Positions 24,477 through 38,191 of a stretch of DNA of 64,000 nt are shown piece by piece; position 1 is the first letter of the stretch; every line of letters begins with the position of its first letter. This DNA comes from Xestospongia muta (taxonomy: Eukaryota; Porifera; Demospongiae; Haplosclerida; Petrosiidae): the NCBI GenBank assembly GCA_963693285.1, contig OY848924.1, positions 7,798,400-7,862,399 of the forward strand, written 5' to 3'. The translations under genes were made by a program, and so were the position numbers. Below the pieces are notes generated by a model, which worked only from the letters and a program-made list of their open reading frames with translations, made no database searches and was not told the origin of the DNA.

Positions 24477-26345
24477 TTTGTAACTTCAAGATGAAAGAAA
24501 CCTGATAGAATGTATAAGAAATGAGAAAAATGTAATTCCTTAATAATGACTCATGATTTTAGGAAATATTGCCACAGGAATTGATACTATATATAGTACA
24601 GGTGCATTGATACTATAAATAGTAACAATATTACATTTCAACAGTGTGATATTTATATGCATCTATATAGCAAGCATTTCCTGTGATGACATATTAAAGA
24701 TTGCCAAGAATGTTCATTAACAGTGTATCAAAATTTCTTATAACATTTATCTATCTGTCTATGCATTTATTCATCTATCTATCTATCTGTCAATTGTCTA
24801 AGGTATAGAAGAACAAAAGTAAAGAGATTTTAATTGGTCACTTGTCAATAGTTAAGAGTAATTAGTAGACATTCCAAGAAACTTTATTTTATTGGCTACG
24901 ATTACTACTTACCACAGTGACTTACGATAGCTACCATTAGTAAGCTCTAGACTAGTGAACATCAGTACTTACCACAGTGACCTAGGATAGTTACCATTAG
25001 TAACCTCTAGACTAGTGAACATCAGTACTTACCACAGTGACCTAGGATAGCTACCATTAGTAAACTCTAAACTAGTAAACATCAGTACTTACCACAGTGA
25101 CCTAGAATAGCTACCATTAGTAACCTCTAGACTAGTGAACATCAGTACTTACCACAGTGACCTAGGATAACTACCATTAGTTAGCTCTAAACTAGTGAAC
25201 ATCAGTACTTACCACAGTGACCTAGGATAGCTACCATTAGTACGCTCTAGACTAGTGAACATCAGTACTTACCACAGTGACCTAGGATAGCTACCATTAG
25301 TAAACTCTAAACTAGTAAACATCAGTACTTACCACAGTGACCTAGAATAGCTACCATTAGTAACCTCTAGTCTAGTGAACATCAGTACTTACCTCAGTGA
25401 CCTAGGATAACTACCATTAGTTAGCTCTAAACTAGTGAACATCAGTACTTACCACAGTGACCTAGGATAGCTACCATTAGTACGCTCTAGACTAGTGAAC
25501 ATCAGTACTTATCACAGTGACCTAGAATAGCTACCATTAGTATGCTCTAAAATAGTGAACATCAGTACTTACCACAGTGACCTAGGATAGCTATCATTAG
25601 TAAGCTCTAGACTAGTGAACATCAGTACTTACCACAGTGACCTAGGATATCTACCATTAGTAAGTTCTAAACTAGTAAACACATCCACATATATATTTTT
25701 TACTACCAGACTCAACACTAGTCTTTGTTTGATGCACAATGCAAGTAGTTGATAATATTACGATAGTTTTTACATTACACGTATATGTTATTAACATACA
25801 ATAACCACATTTTTATTAATGTTGACACACATTCGTTAATAAGTAATAACCAATTCCTTTAAAAGGCAAAAATACAGACAATGTATATACAAATACATAC
25901 ATATGTTCATGGATACACACACACAACACACGAACACAATAAAGTACTTAACCGAGTTGATATCCAGCTATGATAGCATAATAGTATGTCAAAGTTTGAA
26001 CATGACACTCTTGCATACCTGTATTTTGAAAATATTAAACTTTTTCACTCAGAAATGATTTACACAGAGAACAAAAATATAACTGGACCTGGCCAAGTGG
26101 TAACGAACTCTCTTTATCAGCAACTTCTGGTCAACAACAGAGACTGATACTCATCTTTATAACTGCATTACAGGGTCCACCTCTTTACTTGTTACTTAAC
26201 GGCGATGCGCGCATGGTTTAATAATCGATTCTAAATAATGAGCATACTGAGCCACGCCTACCAACCTCAAACAGATGATGTAAGTATATAAATTACTAAT
26301 TGGTTTTATTCATATTCCTCTTATCCCCTCAGTTTTCGTGAAGCA
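24477..26345. other. Intergenic region between TENT4 and SDR cluster
   Basis: No gene recognised. It contains TCTA-type simple repeats near 24750-24800, the 13-copy satellite (24904-25682), a CA run near 25910-25935, an isolated tRNA A-box-like sequence near 26090 (rejected as a tRNA) and GCCACGCCTA at 26251-26260, possibly a promoter element of the first SDR gene. Confidence 0.6.
24904..25682 (+). repeat. 60-bp satellite array, 13 copies, with higher-order repeat
   Basis: Thirteen head-to-tail copies with an exact 60-bp period and only substitutions between them. Monomers differ at diagnostic positions (gataG/gataA, taaAc/taaCc/tTaGc/taCGc). A block of four distinct monomers at 25021-25260 recurs at 25261-25500 with two differences in 240 bp, so the array grew recently by a 240-bp unit. 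Two smaller groups of the same unit lie in SMC4 introns 20 kb away. Confidence 0.95.
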
Positions 26346-27450
26346 ATGATCTGGTTTTTAATTGGTCTGCTGAAGGTCTGTAAAATAATTGGGATTATTT
26401 TATGGAGTATCACTGTTAACTTCATAAGATCGTGCTTTAAGCAAACTCAACCCAAACCAAACTTTAGTTATGATATCGTGCTAATAACAGGAGCTGCTCA
26501 GGGACTTGGTAAGGAGTTAGCTCTTCAATTTTCAGAGTGTGGTGCTACTGTTGTTCTCTGGGACATCAATGAGACCAAGTTACGGCAGACGTGTTCTGAA
26601 ATCACAGCTCAGGGACGAGAAGCATTTGGTTATGTAGTTGACTGTTCCAAGAAGGAACAGATATATAAAACAGCAGAACAAGTCCGAGATGAAGTTGGTA
26701 ATGTCTCTGTACTTGTGAATAATGCTGGAATTGTCACAGCAAATACAATAGTAGAAACTACAGAAGAGAAAGCAGATTTGGTCTTCAAAATAAATACTAT
26801 GGCTTCCTTTGTTGTAAGTAGCTTATGATATTTTGTCGTGAAACTGCTAAATCTAATTCACAAAACTTTAATGCAGGAATGAGACTAAAGTGTATTACAA
26901 CTATATTGTTATAATTTAAACATGGTCGTTTTTATTTATAGACTTCTAAAGCCTTCCTACCTTGGATGATGGAGAACAATTATGGTTATATTATCAATAT
27001 CGCATCTGTTGCTGCATTCGTAGGCTCTCCAAAGATGTGGTCCTATGGTGCATCTAAATCAGCTTTATTATCATTTAGCGAGACCTTGAGAATGGAGTTA
27101 AGAAGAGCCAACAAAAATGGCATTACTGTTACTGTTGTATGTCCTTGGCACATTAGTACACAAATGTTTAAAGGATTTAATACGAAGTTACATTCTCTTC
27201 TCCCGTCATTGAAACCTGAATATGTTGCCAAAGAAGTTATGAAAGCTGCAAGTGATCGACAGTTTTTGGTCTTCTTGCCGAAAGTGGTAGCACCACTTTT
27301 CACTTTAAAGTTGTAAGTTTTTTAACATCTCATTTAAAAAATGTTTTATTTTTTTCCTTGCTTAGTTTTCTTCCTGTGAAAGCTATGGATGAGATAGAGT
27401 CATTAACTCTAGGAGATGACTACATTGATACAATTGGGAACAAAGGGTGA
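26346..27450 (+). CDS. Membrane-anchored short-chain dehydrogenase (SDR16C/HSD17B11-like), copy A
   Basis: Classical SDR oxidoreductase of the RDH10/HSD17B11/SDR16C group, enzymes of lipid bodies and ER acting on retinoids or steroids; the substrate here is unknown. Exons 26346-26813, 26942-27312, 27366-27450. An N-terminal hydrophobic anchor (residues 1-30) precedes the Rossmann fold: TGAAQGLGKE (GxxxGxG), and VVLWDI whose Asp favours NAD(H). NNAG follows, and the Ser-Tyr-Lys set is IASVAAF...YGASK. Intron phases 0 and 2 are shared with copies B, C and D. Residues 43-115 are almost identical to the other copies, while the anchor and the C-terminal half differ strongly. Confidence 0.9.
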
Positions 27451-27729
27451 CAATAGATTTTAATTAATGATGAAATTTTCAACATTAATTTTTTCTGTGA
27501 AATGTTTGTGCATTATTAGTTTTATGCAATTATTGTAAATTAAACAGATATTGCATAAAAACAATGACAACTTATTTGATTAACGTAGTAGACGAATCGT
27601 TGAGAGAGAAGCAGAATTCCCAACTTACTACACCACTGATCCAGACATTATTATAGTTATAATAATTATTATATAATTAAACATCTTCCTGTCCAGCGAT
27701 TAAGTACACATTTCTGGGCACTGACTATA

Positions 27730-28805
27730 ATGGCTAATCTTTTCCAAAAAATTAAGACTTTTTTCTACTTTATTTATCTCATCTTTATCGATCCTTGTCT
27801 GAAGTCTATTCGCAAAAAATTTAAACATCCTACTACTTTTGATTTCAGTAAAGATATTGTTCTAATAACAGGAGCTGCTCAAGGACTTGGTAAGGAGCTA
27901 GCTCTTCAGTTCTCAGAGTGTGGTGCTACTGTTGTCCTCTGGGACATCGATGAAACCAAGTTACGTGAGACATGTGCTGAGATCACAGCTCAGGGACGAA
28001 AAGCATTTAGTTATGTTGTCAATGTAGCTAAAAAAGAACAAGTTTATGAGACAGCAGAGCAAGTCAGAGAAGATGTCGGTAATGTCTCAATATTGGTGAA
28101 TAATGCAGGAATATTAAAGGGAAAAGCAATACTTGAATCAACAGACGATGATATTGAACAAACTGTTCAAGTGAATCAACTCTCACATTTTTGGGTAAGA
28201 AAATAGTTTCTGATAATACTAGACTCTATATTTATCTTATATATATAGACAGTTCGTGCATTTCTTCCATGGATGTTAGAACAAAATTATGGACGCATAC
28301 TAGGAATTGCATCCATTTCACCTTTACTTCCGATAATAAAATTAACCAGTTATAGTTCTTCAAAGGGAGGCATAATTGGTTTCTGTCATGCACTGTATAC
28401 TGATCTTAAAGCAGCAAGGAAAGATGGAGTATCAGTGACTTGCCTCTGTCCTTTTGGATTTCAAAGTGAATTGAGTCGTAGTTTAGAATTTAACGATGTT
28501 GGTCGTATGAAAATACCAAAAAATACATCCATGTCTGCTGATACATTACCTAAAATAGTTGCAAAAGACGCCATTGAAGCTATGGTCGAGAAAGAACTGT
28601 TAGTTACATCACCAAGGTCTGCATATTACTTGGCATCTATTCGAATGTAAGTTATTGATTGCTATATATGTGGTCACTCAGAGTAATCTTTCTCACTAGG
28701 TATCTTCCTACAGCTGCTTGTGACATGATATATGATAACTTTTGGGAAGAGAAGCCTCATATGGATCTATTTACTGGATATGGAGTGAAGCAATCAAAGA
28801 TGTGA
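27730..28805 (+). CDS. Membrane-anchored short-chain dehydrogenase (SDR16C/HSD17B11-like), copy B
   Basis: Second SDR of the cluster, same strand as A and 280 bp downstream. Exons 27730-28194, 28249-28646, 28700-28805. Hydrophobic N-terminus (FFYFIYLIFID), TGAAQGLGKE cofactor motif, VVLWDIDE (NAD-type Asp), NNAG, active-site Ser in IASISPL and YSSSK. The C-terminal half is clearly different from A and D. A decayed copy of its second exon lies at 29105-29245. The start at 27730 is the first ATG giving the anchor. Confidence 0.9.
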
Positions 28806-29104
28806 TCATATACCAGTGAACTATCAATTAAAAATATATTACATAGATTGTCTAGTGTATTTGTTTAGAAATACAATTTAGAGGTTAGTTAGTTTATTGT
28901 TATACTTTACACATTGAAAAATTGATATGTTATTTTAAGGACAAGTAATACAAATTTGTAGACTAGAACTAATTGAGTTAATTACTACAAAATCTCTATA
29001 ATTCATGTGAATTACTAACTGTACAATATTATGTTGGTATCATATTACAAAGAAATAAATACACAGTGAGTAATTCACATGATCTCTAGATTCAATAGTA
29101 ATCC

Positions 29105-29245
29105 CTCTTCCATGGATATGTTAGAACAAAGTTATAACATATAATAAAATTAGATTGATTTTCCTGTTTTATTCTTTCACAAAAGCAACTAGTTACTATT
29201 CTTCAAAAGATGGTATGGTTGATACAAGCATTGATATTAAGATAA
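29105..29245 (+). pseudogene. Decayed fragment of SDR copy B, exon 2
   Basis: CTTCCATGGATATGTTAGAA (29108 on) matches copy B cttccatggatgttagaac at 28264. Further on, actagttactattcttcaaa matches accagttatagttcttcaaa (the YSSSK region), and gcattgatattaag matches actgatcttaaag. The part between is deleted or scrambled and the frame is broken by stops. No partner exon 1 or 3 is seen, so it is a dead partial duplicate within the SDR cluster. Confidence 0.7.
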
Positions 29246-29600
29246 TTGTATTAGCCTAGAAAACTTATACAGTGCCTGGGAAAAATATCGAAGCCACATA
29301 CCAATAATGTTATGAAACCTGAAAGTATTATGACATTCTTATATCATGTAATTTTGCACATTAATAATTATGATTTGTATGACATTATAAATAAAATTTA
29401 ATACTTAGAATTTACAAGCTCTGTATGTGACAGTTCAGACATGAAAGCAATAAAATTTCAACAGCTAGAATACTTGCACACTTACAAAAGATTTACATTA
29501 GAACTGCAAAATTATAATTCTTGCAAAAAGTTCAGGTAACACTGACCAACATTCTTATAAAAAGCACTAAATAGAAAACTTATTTACACAATAATAATTA

Positions 29601-30662
29601 TTAGCATGCTTTCTTTGCATTTTTGAATTCGTCATGGTGTTGTATTAGAAACAGTTTATCAAGTAGATGTTGAGGTAGAACACTAAAATAGTTAAAAGAG
29701 AAATCAAATTATAATAATTATAAGCTTAACTTAATATAACTTACAATCGCAAGATAGCATCCCAACGAGAACGAGGAATGTCAAGTAGAAAGTTCTTTTC
29801 CAATACAGCTTGAAGAATCTTGTTAGCTACGTAATCAACTTGCAATCCTGTTCCTGTATTATTAGGCCATGGATGAAGTTGTAACGCACCTACTCCAGTG
29901 TCTTCAATTCGGCCAGGGCAAACACAACTAAATGTCACATTCCTTTGATCAGACATGAGTAAAATCTCTTTATTTAGTGCAAACGTGAGGCCTAAAATGG
30001 CCGCCTTGCTAGCACTGTAAACAGTAGCTTTAGGTGCACCATGAATAGCATCTAAAGATGATATGTTGACAACATGACCATTGTTAGCCTCCATCATTGA
30101 ATCAAGAAAAGCTCTAATAGTCTACAAGGAGAATGAAGGTGATAATTGTAGTTAGTATTTTAAATTTAGTATCAAAAGAGGATCTTCTACTTACCCAGCA
30201 ATAGCCTAGTACATTTATACTGATGATTGATTCAATTTCTGAATCTTTCAGATCCAAAAACGTCTTTGGTGGTAACACACCTGCATTATTCACCAATATT
30301 GAGACATTACCGACTTCTTTTCTAACTTGCTCTGCTGTCACATAAACTCTTTCTCTTTCAGCTACATTGACAACATAAGCAAACGCTTCCCGTCCCTGAG
30401 CTGTGATCTCAGAACATGTCTGATGTAACTTAGTCTCATCGATGTCCCAGAGGACAACAGTAGCACCACACTCTGAAAACTGAAGAGCTAGCTCCTTACC
30501 AAGTCCCTGAGCAGCTCCTGTTATTAGAACAATATCACGACTAAAGTTAGGTTTTTTAGAGCTCCTGAATTGGCACACTCTCTTAAAACATTTACAAAAC
30601 AGCCACCAGAACACCTGAAACCACCAACAAATTAACCAAAACACTTTAAAGATAGCAGCCAT
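29601..30662 (-). CDS. Membrane-anchored short-chain dehydrogenase (SDR16C/HSD17B11-like), copy C
   Basis: Third SDR, inverted relative to the others. Exons (minus): 30662-30195, 30121-29745, 29682-29601. Start MAAIFKVFWLICWWF gives a tryptophan-rich membrane anchor. TGAAQGLGKE, VVLWDIDE, NNAG, active-site Ser in NISSLDA and YSASK are all present. The short last exon encodes VLPQHLLDKLFLIQHH and ends in KKAC. Intron positions and phases match A, B and D. The first ATG is at 30660-30662; the frame extends upstream only with non-ATG codons. Confidence 0.9.
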
Positions 30663-30788
30663 TTTAAAAAACAATTAATAGCTACGCCCATTGCCTAGCC
30701 CATGCTGTCACGCCCACGAGCTGTTCTGCTTGGGGGGCGTGGCTGTCTGGAGACGAGACCACCTATTTCCATTTTCTATTTTCTAGGC
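30663..30788. promoter_or_regulatory. Divergent promoter of SDR copies C and D
   Basis: Only 126 bp separate the two ATGs on opposite strands. It contains CACGCCCACG near 30709-30718 and GGGGGGCGTGGCTG near 30732-30745, two CACCC/KLF-type boxes in opposite orientations. Both genes must initiate here. Confidence 0.5.
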
Positions 30789-31838
30789 ATGGCTCTAATG
30801 AAAATACTTCTTATTCCTCTTAGAATTTTTTATTATTTATTAATATCCATTTTTAGCTGTTTTTGGGGAGTTTTTAAGAAGAAGAAACAACCTAACTTTA
30901 GTTGTGATATTGTTCTAATAACAGGAGCTGCCCAGGGACTTGGTAAGGAGCTAGCTCTTCAGTTTTCAGAGTGTGGTGCTACTGTTGTCCTCTGGGACAT
31001 CAATGAGACCAAGTTACGTCAGACATGTTCTGAGATCACAGCTCAGGGACGAGAAGCATTTGGTTTTGTCGTCGACTGTTCCAAAAAGGAACAGATATAT
31101 GAGACAGCAGAAAAAGTCAAAGATGAGATTGGTAATGTCTCTGTACTTGTGAACAATGCTGGAGTTTTGTATGGGAAAATGATTACAGAGTTAGAAGATG
31201 AAGACATTGAAAAAACCATCAATGTTAATTTCTTATCTCATTATTGGGTTAGTGTTTATCACATGTAATCACATGAGAATCATGTGACATAAATCTGAAC
31301 CAACTATTCATTAGTATAGTCAATTGATGACAATCACATGATCTTTGTGTTTCCCTCTTCTAGACCATTCGAGCTTTTCTCCCTTGGATGTTGGAAAATG
31401 ACTATGGTTATATTGTTGAGATAGGATCAGTATCAGCTTATACTGGTGGTCCATTAGTCTCCGATTATGGTGCCTCAAAAGCTGCTATTGTTAACTTTGC
31501 TCACAGTATCCACTCAGAACTGCTTTTGACTCGTAAGTCTGGTATTTCAGTAACTTGTATGTGTCCATGGCACATGACAACGAGTCTTGTTATCCCACGA
31601 GTTACTAAGTTTGCTAAAGTCATACCAAGTTTAACACCTCAGTTTGTAGCTAAGAAAACTATACAGTCGGTTGACGACAGAAAGTTTCTTGTGATTCTAC
31701 CAAAAATTTGGAACATCTTAGCTCTTTTGAATTTGTAAGTTAAGACTTCAGTCTTTCAAATGTAAAAAAATGTTATTTTATTTTAGTGTTTTACCTCGGA
31801 AAGTGATGGACGAAATTTTCTTAGCCTTTTTGACATAA
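30789..31838 (+). CDS. Membrane-anchored short-chain dehydrogenase (SDR16C/HSD17B11-like), copy D
   Basis: Fourth SDR. Exons 30789-31247, 31364-31734, 31787-31838. The start at 30789 (MALMKILLIPLRIFYYLL) gives a membrane anchor; an upstream in-frame ATG at 30702 lies in the promoter shared with copy C and is less likely. TGAAQGLGKE, VVLWDINE, NNAG, active-site Ser in IGSVSAY and YGASK are present. It is closest to copy A: through the cofactor block the two differ at only about 15 of about 215 nt, mostly silent, while their second exons diverge widely. Confidence 0.9.
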
Positions 31839-31974
31839 TGATTACGTAAGAGATTGTGTGTGATTTCCTTTTTGACTTTTTTGTATCATAATAAAAACTT
31901 CAAAAATCAAAATTTTAAACACACTTTGTACATACTATCTTATAAGAAGCTAATATGCATAAATATTGTGAATA

Positions 31975-32050
31975 TATTACAGTTACTATAGCAACCAGGT
32001 ATGCGTATATTATGAATATATTACAGTTACTATAGCAACCTGGTATGCAA
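31975..32050 (+). repeat. Two copies of a 24-bp X-box-like repeat
   Basis: CAGTTACTATAGCAACC followed by aggtatg or tggtatg occurs at 31980 and 32024. A third copy at 32229-32252 spans the 3' end of the penultimate exon of the RUN-RH gene. The core GTTACTATAGCAAC is an inverted repeat resembling an RFX X-box. Confidence 0.75.
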
Positions 32051-32061
32051 TATTATGAAGA

Positions 32062-32597
32062 TCATTGATCATAAATGCTATCTGGTCTTTTAGCTGATGC
32101 TCTTCTTTGTTCTAAACGCAGACACTTTGGACAGTCAGCTTTAAGTTTGGGCTTACAACCGAAATGATATACAGACTTACATTCCAAACACTACAATATG
32201 AGATGGACATTAGATAGAGAATTGTTTACAGTTACTATAGCAACCTGGTATGTCCCTTCATCAAATGGAAACAAGATTTGGTCTCTTTGACATATTTCAC
32301 ATATAAAACCTTTCTGCGAACATACCTGATAAAAGAATGCACACACACACACACACACGTCAATTTATAACTAGCAATAACTTACTGTACAGTGATGTAT
32401 GTGTCTACCAGCATTTCGAACAATTTTCTTAAATTTAGTTATTAATGTTCCATTATAAACTTGTTTTAAGTCCTTTGATTACAGGAGTTGACTTCTTGTT
32501 ATATTACAATTTATTTATTTTTACCTTTATTGAATAAATGTGTACATTCTCATAGAAATGAGATGAACGGACTCTGAAGTAAATAATGTAGAGTAGT

Positions 32598-32634
<37 letters not shown>

Positions 32635-35600
32635 TCCCTCTCCCTCTCTCTCTCTCTCTCTCCTCTCTCTCTACCTTTTCTTGAATTCTTCTACCACATT
32701 AGTATCTTTACATGTTAAGATATAGTCTTTCTGTAAACTAAGTATATGACGCAGGTGCTACAAAATGTACAAATTATATCACATTACATAACTCAAACAT
32801 ACTAGATACTTACTCTAGTTTCCTCCAGTTCTGGTATATAATGATACAATGCTTTATTAGTCTCTTCAACATTGAGGACTGGAATTACCTCAATACTGTC
32901 CAAATATTCAGAACTCCGTACGCACACTTTGTGCTTTCGAAAGTCCCAATTCAATAAGATCCTAGCTGGTATGAGACGTTCTTCATCAAGATGACACTCG
33001 TAACAATAGTAATGGCCATCAAATTTACATAACTTAGCTTCTCCAAAAACTAGTAAAACAAGTAAAACAGGTAAAACTACTAAAACAAGTAAAACAGGTA
33101 AAACTATTAAAACAGACTAGTAATTTACAAGATGTATATATGTACATGTTAACAATTTGTTTCTCGTGATTTTATCAAATTATAAATATAAATACTTACT
33201 TATACCAATGGGTCTTTTACAGCTGGCACATTGGTACTCTTGACTGTCTAATCCTTTCTCTAATCCCACTCTGGTTAGATATGATGTCAGCGTTCCTATA
33301 TACTATTGAAAACAAGAACAGAGATAGATGAATGAATGGACAGATGAATAAATAAATGGATGAATAGATGAATGAATGGACAGATGAAAAGATAAATGGA
33401 TGAATAGATAACTGATTGATATGTCAAATATTGTCTCACATTTTTAGTTCTAGCTGACATAGAATCGTCAACATTGATAATTTCAAAGTTCATAGACTTT
33501 GCTAACATGAGATCATCTGTTTTGACCTCTATGACCTCTTCTTCGTTGGTTTCTTCTAATAATGCAGAATTTGCTCTTAATGTATCACGTCCATATCCAT
33601 ATATGGTTAATGGACGTTCTGTCTTCTTTGCATAATCTTGAAGTACTGTACTGAAACTAGGTCCACTAAAGTCAGAGGTAGGTGAGCGTGGCATTTCTTT
33701 TGTTTGATCACCTTTGGACACCATACTCTCTGTGTTAATAATGGATAAATGATAGGGAAATGGACAGATAGTGACCTTGTCTTTCTTCAATGTCAAGAAG
33801 TTCATGGTCCGTGAGATCATCCCTACTTTTCTTATAATCAGAATACTTGTCAAGAGCTGTAAGCACCACAGCATCTTCCATGAGAAAGTGAGATGGGGGC
33901 GGACTAACTCGTTCTTCAGTAAACACACCCATTCCCAGTTTAACTAATCAATTAATAATCACAAATAATGACAGGGACACAAGTTACCTTTAATTCTCGA
34001 AGATTTGTTTGGTTGACTGTTATCAGTACTTCGTATTCCAGCTAGCTGTAAAACAGTGGCATCCCATGATGTAAGACGAGTACTAGTGAAGTCGTATTCA
34101 AACTCAAATACTTGTAATCCTACATCAAAGGTTACCATAGCAACAGGCATTGTTGTACACTGCATACATATTTAGCAACATTAGTTATTTGATGTTACTA
34201 TATTTAGTAACATAGTAGCAATTAGTCATAATTGCTGCTATATTTAGGAACATTGCAACCTTTATAAACCAAATAAGTATTCCCAATATAATAAAAATAT
34301 TATAGCTATAGCATTGTCAGATTGTTATAATAATTATGTGGGAGTGAGTAGTAAACACAATGGAACATAACAACATTTGAGTAATAGAATAAATGAAATG
34401 AATGGATGGATAGATGAATGAATGGATGGATGAATTAATGGATGGATAAATTAATGGATGGATAGATGAATGAATGGATGGATGAATGGATGGATAGATG
34501 AATGGATGGATGGAAAAAAATGGATCAATAGGTGAGTGCCTAGGTTAGGTGAATGGATGGATGGATACCTCGTAATAACTGAATGATAATTTCAGAGCAT
34601 TCGGGATCTTTCAATAAAGCATCATTACCATAATGAGGACTATTAATTAACAGGTCAATTAATATATTATGTTACTAGCTCACCCTAATAATCCTGGATG
34701 TTTTTGTATGTCAGTTAGAAATGATAATAGTAATCCTTTCATTAACATCAGTCTAATCCAAGACTAAATGGATGGATAAATAAATGAATATTGAATAAGA
34801 ATGGATGAATAAACATATATTGTTGGACAACAATAGTACTAGTTCATTCATAAATGATATAAATTAATTATAAAAATATTTTAATAACTTACTCGACATT
34901 TTTTGATGTCTGAGTCAGAATTCCTCAATGCTAACAGCTGTATTTTAATTTCATCAGATACCAATGGATCCACACATGCCCAAAAAGACTATAACACAGA
35001 ATATAATTACATTCATTGGATAATAAAATTAAAACCTTTCAAGTCATAAATATTGTGTCACTTATCACTTTAATAGGACTAGGTATGCAACAAATGTAAT
35101 AAGCAATTGTGAGTGGGGGAGGGGGAGTTTGAGACCATAGGAAAGTAGGTTAGTCAATCATAATATGCAGATCCAATGCACACGTACAAACTAGTGACTA
35201 GATAACTCACAGGTTCTGGAAGATCCATAGAGTTTGGCGTTTGTCTTTCTCTCCATAAATTGCCCTAAATAAATAGAGTATTTAAACGAGTTGATATTTA
35301 ATGTATCAAGAGTTAATTGAGTGGGTGTGACCTAGTGCGTACCCGTTTGTCTTTGAGTTCATGTAGAAAGATGGCCTCTAGTAAATCACAGAGTCTGTTA
35401 GCAGCAAAATGACTTCTAAAGTATTGAGATAAAACTATTAACATATAATATAGATAATTGTTGTAATATAAGATTAACTAGAATATCAAGCTGATATGAC
35501 AGGTATATCTTACCCTTTGACTTGCTTTGTTAGTACATGGTCTTCTTGTATCTAGAGTAAACAACATTAATATTACATTGATCACAATATGAGCTCAAAT

Positions 35601-35731
35601 CAAACGTTTTGTACAAGTTAAGAGGTAGTGGTTGATTTCTATTGATACCAAAATGATCTTACCATTTTGATGGCACTAGCCAGTTCTTGACAGAGAATTT
35701 TCCTGCCATCTGTCCTTTTCTTCTTTTCCAT
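32062..35731 (-). CDS. RUN domain plus Rubicon-homology zinc domain protein (PLEKHM1/Rubicon family)
   Basis: Predicted endolysosome/autophagy adaptor; in this family the RH domain binds Rab7 and the RUN domain binds small-GTPase partners. Seventeen exons (minus): 35731-35663, 35551-35514, 35415-35343, 35264-35211, 34988-34893, 34763-34684, 34639-34569, 34119-33988, 33943-33776, 33729-33440, 33302-33200, 33049-32814, 32757-32675, 32573-32525, 32472-32386, 32325-32245, 32190-32062; 612 aa. The RUN domain is N-terminal ([44 protein letters not shown]). The RH domain is C-terminal ([20 protein letters not shown] then [41 protein letters not shown]), with its Cys/His ligands visible. No PH domain lies between, unlike PLEKHM1, although the RH sequence is PLEKHM1-like. 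The donor at 32245 (GTTGCT) is non-standard. Confidence 0.85.
32600..32671 (+). repeat. (CT)n/(CCCT) microsatellite beside a splice donor
   Basis: CT run in the intron next to RUN-RH exon 32757-32675. On that gene's strand it is a GA run starting directly at the donor (AG|GTAGAGAG), the opposite of the CT-at-acceptor pattern seen elsewhere. Confidence 0.8.
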
Positions 35732-35931
35732 TTTGTCAGCTAACTATATAAACTCGCTGTAGTACAAATGTAGGTGTGGCTGACTGGCTGTATTATTTTA
35801 ATTAACCCCTTTATTCCTCCTTGACTCCACATGGAACAATTGAAGTATACGGATTAGAAATTTCTAATCCTATTCCATTTCTATAGAAATTTCAGAATGT
35901 TTCCGTATACGTCCGTATACGAAGCCTAGTG
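35732..35931. promoter_or_regulatory. Divergent promoter RUN-RH gene / CSTF1 with nested palindromes
   Basis: 200 bp between opposite start codons. It holds a perfect 20-bp palindrome, GGATTAGAAATTTCTAATCC (35851-35870). GTATACGGA overlaps its left edge (35845-35853), with inverted copies TCCGTATAC at 35902-35910 and 35912-35920, and a second AGAAATTTC at 35885-35893. A CACCC-like aggtgtggctg is at 35772-35782. Such density in a short promoter suggests protein-binding sites or a small palindromic insertion. Confidence 0.6.
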
Positions 35932-38142
<2,211 letters not shown>

Positions 38143-38145
<3 letters not shown>

Positions 38146-38191
38146 CTTATTTATTTATTTAATAATAATAGTTATTAATAATTATTATTAA
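38143..38191. terminator. Overlapping 3' processing signals of CSTF1 and DDI
   Basis: On the minus strand AATAAA occurs at 38159-38154 and 38155-38150, just past the DDI stop and next to the CSTF1 stop. On the plus strand ATTAAA at about 38186-38191 overlaps the DDI stop. Cleavage 10-30 nt further would place each mRNA end inside the other gene's last coding exon. Confidence 0.5.

Noticed and set aside
26088..26110. tRNA A-box-like TGGCCAAGTGG upstream of SDR copy A
   Set aside because: No B box at a suitable distance and no cloverleaf pairing, so not called a tRNA.
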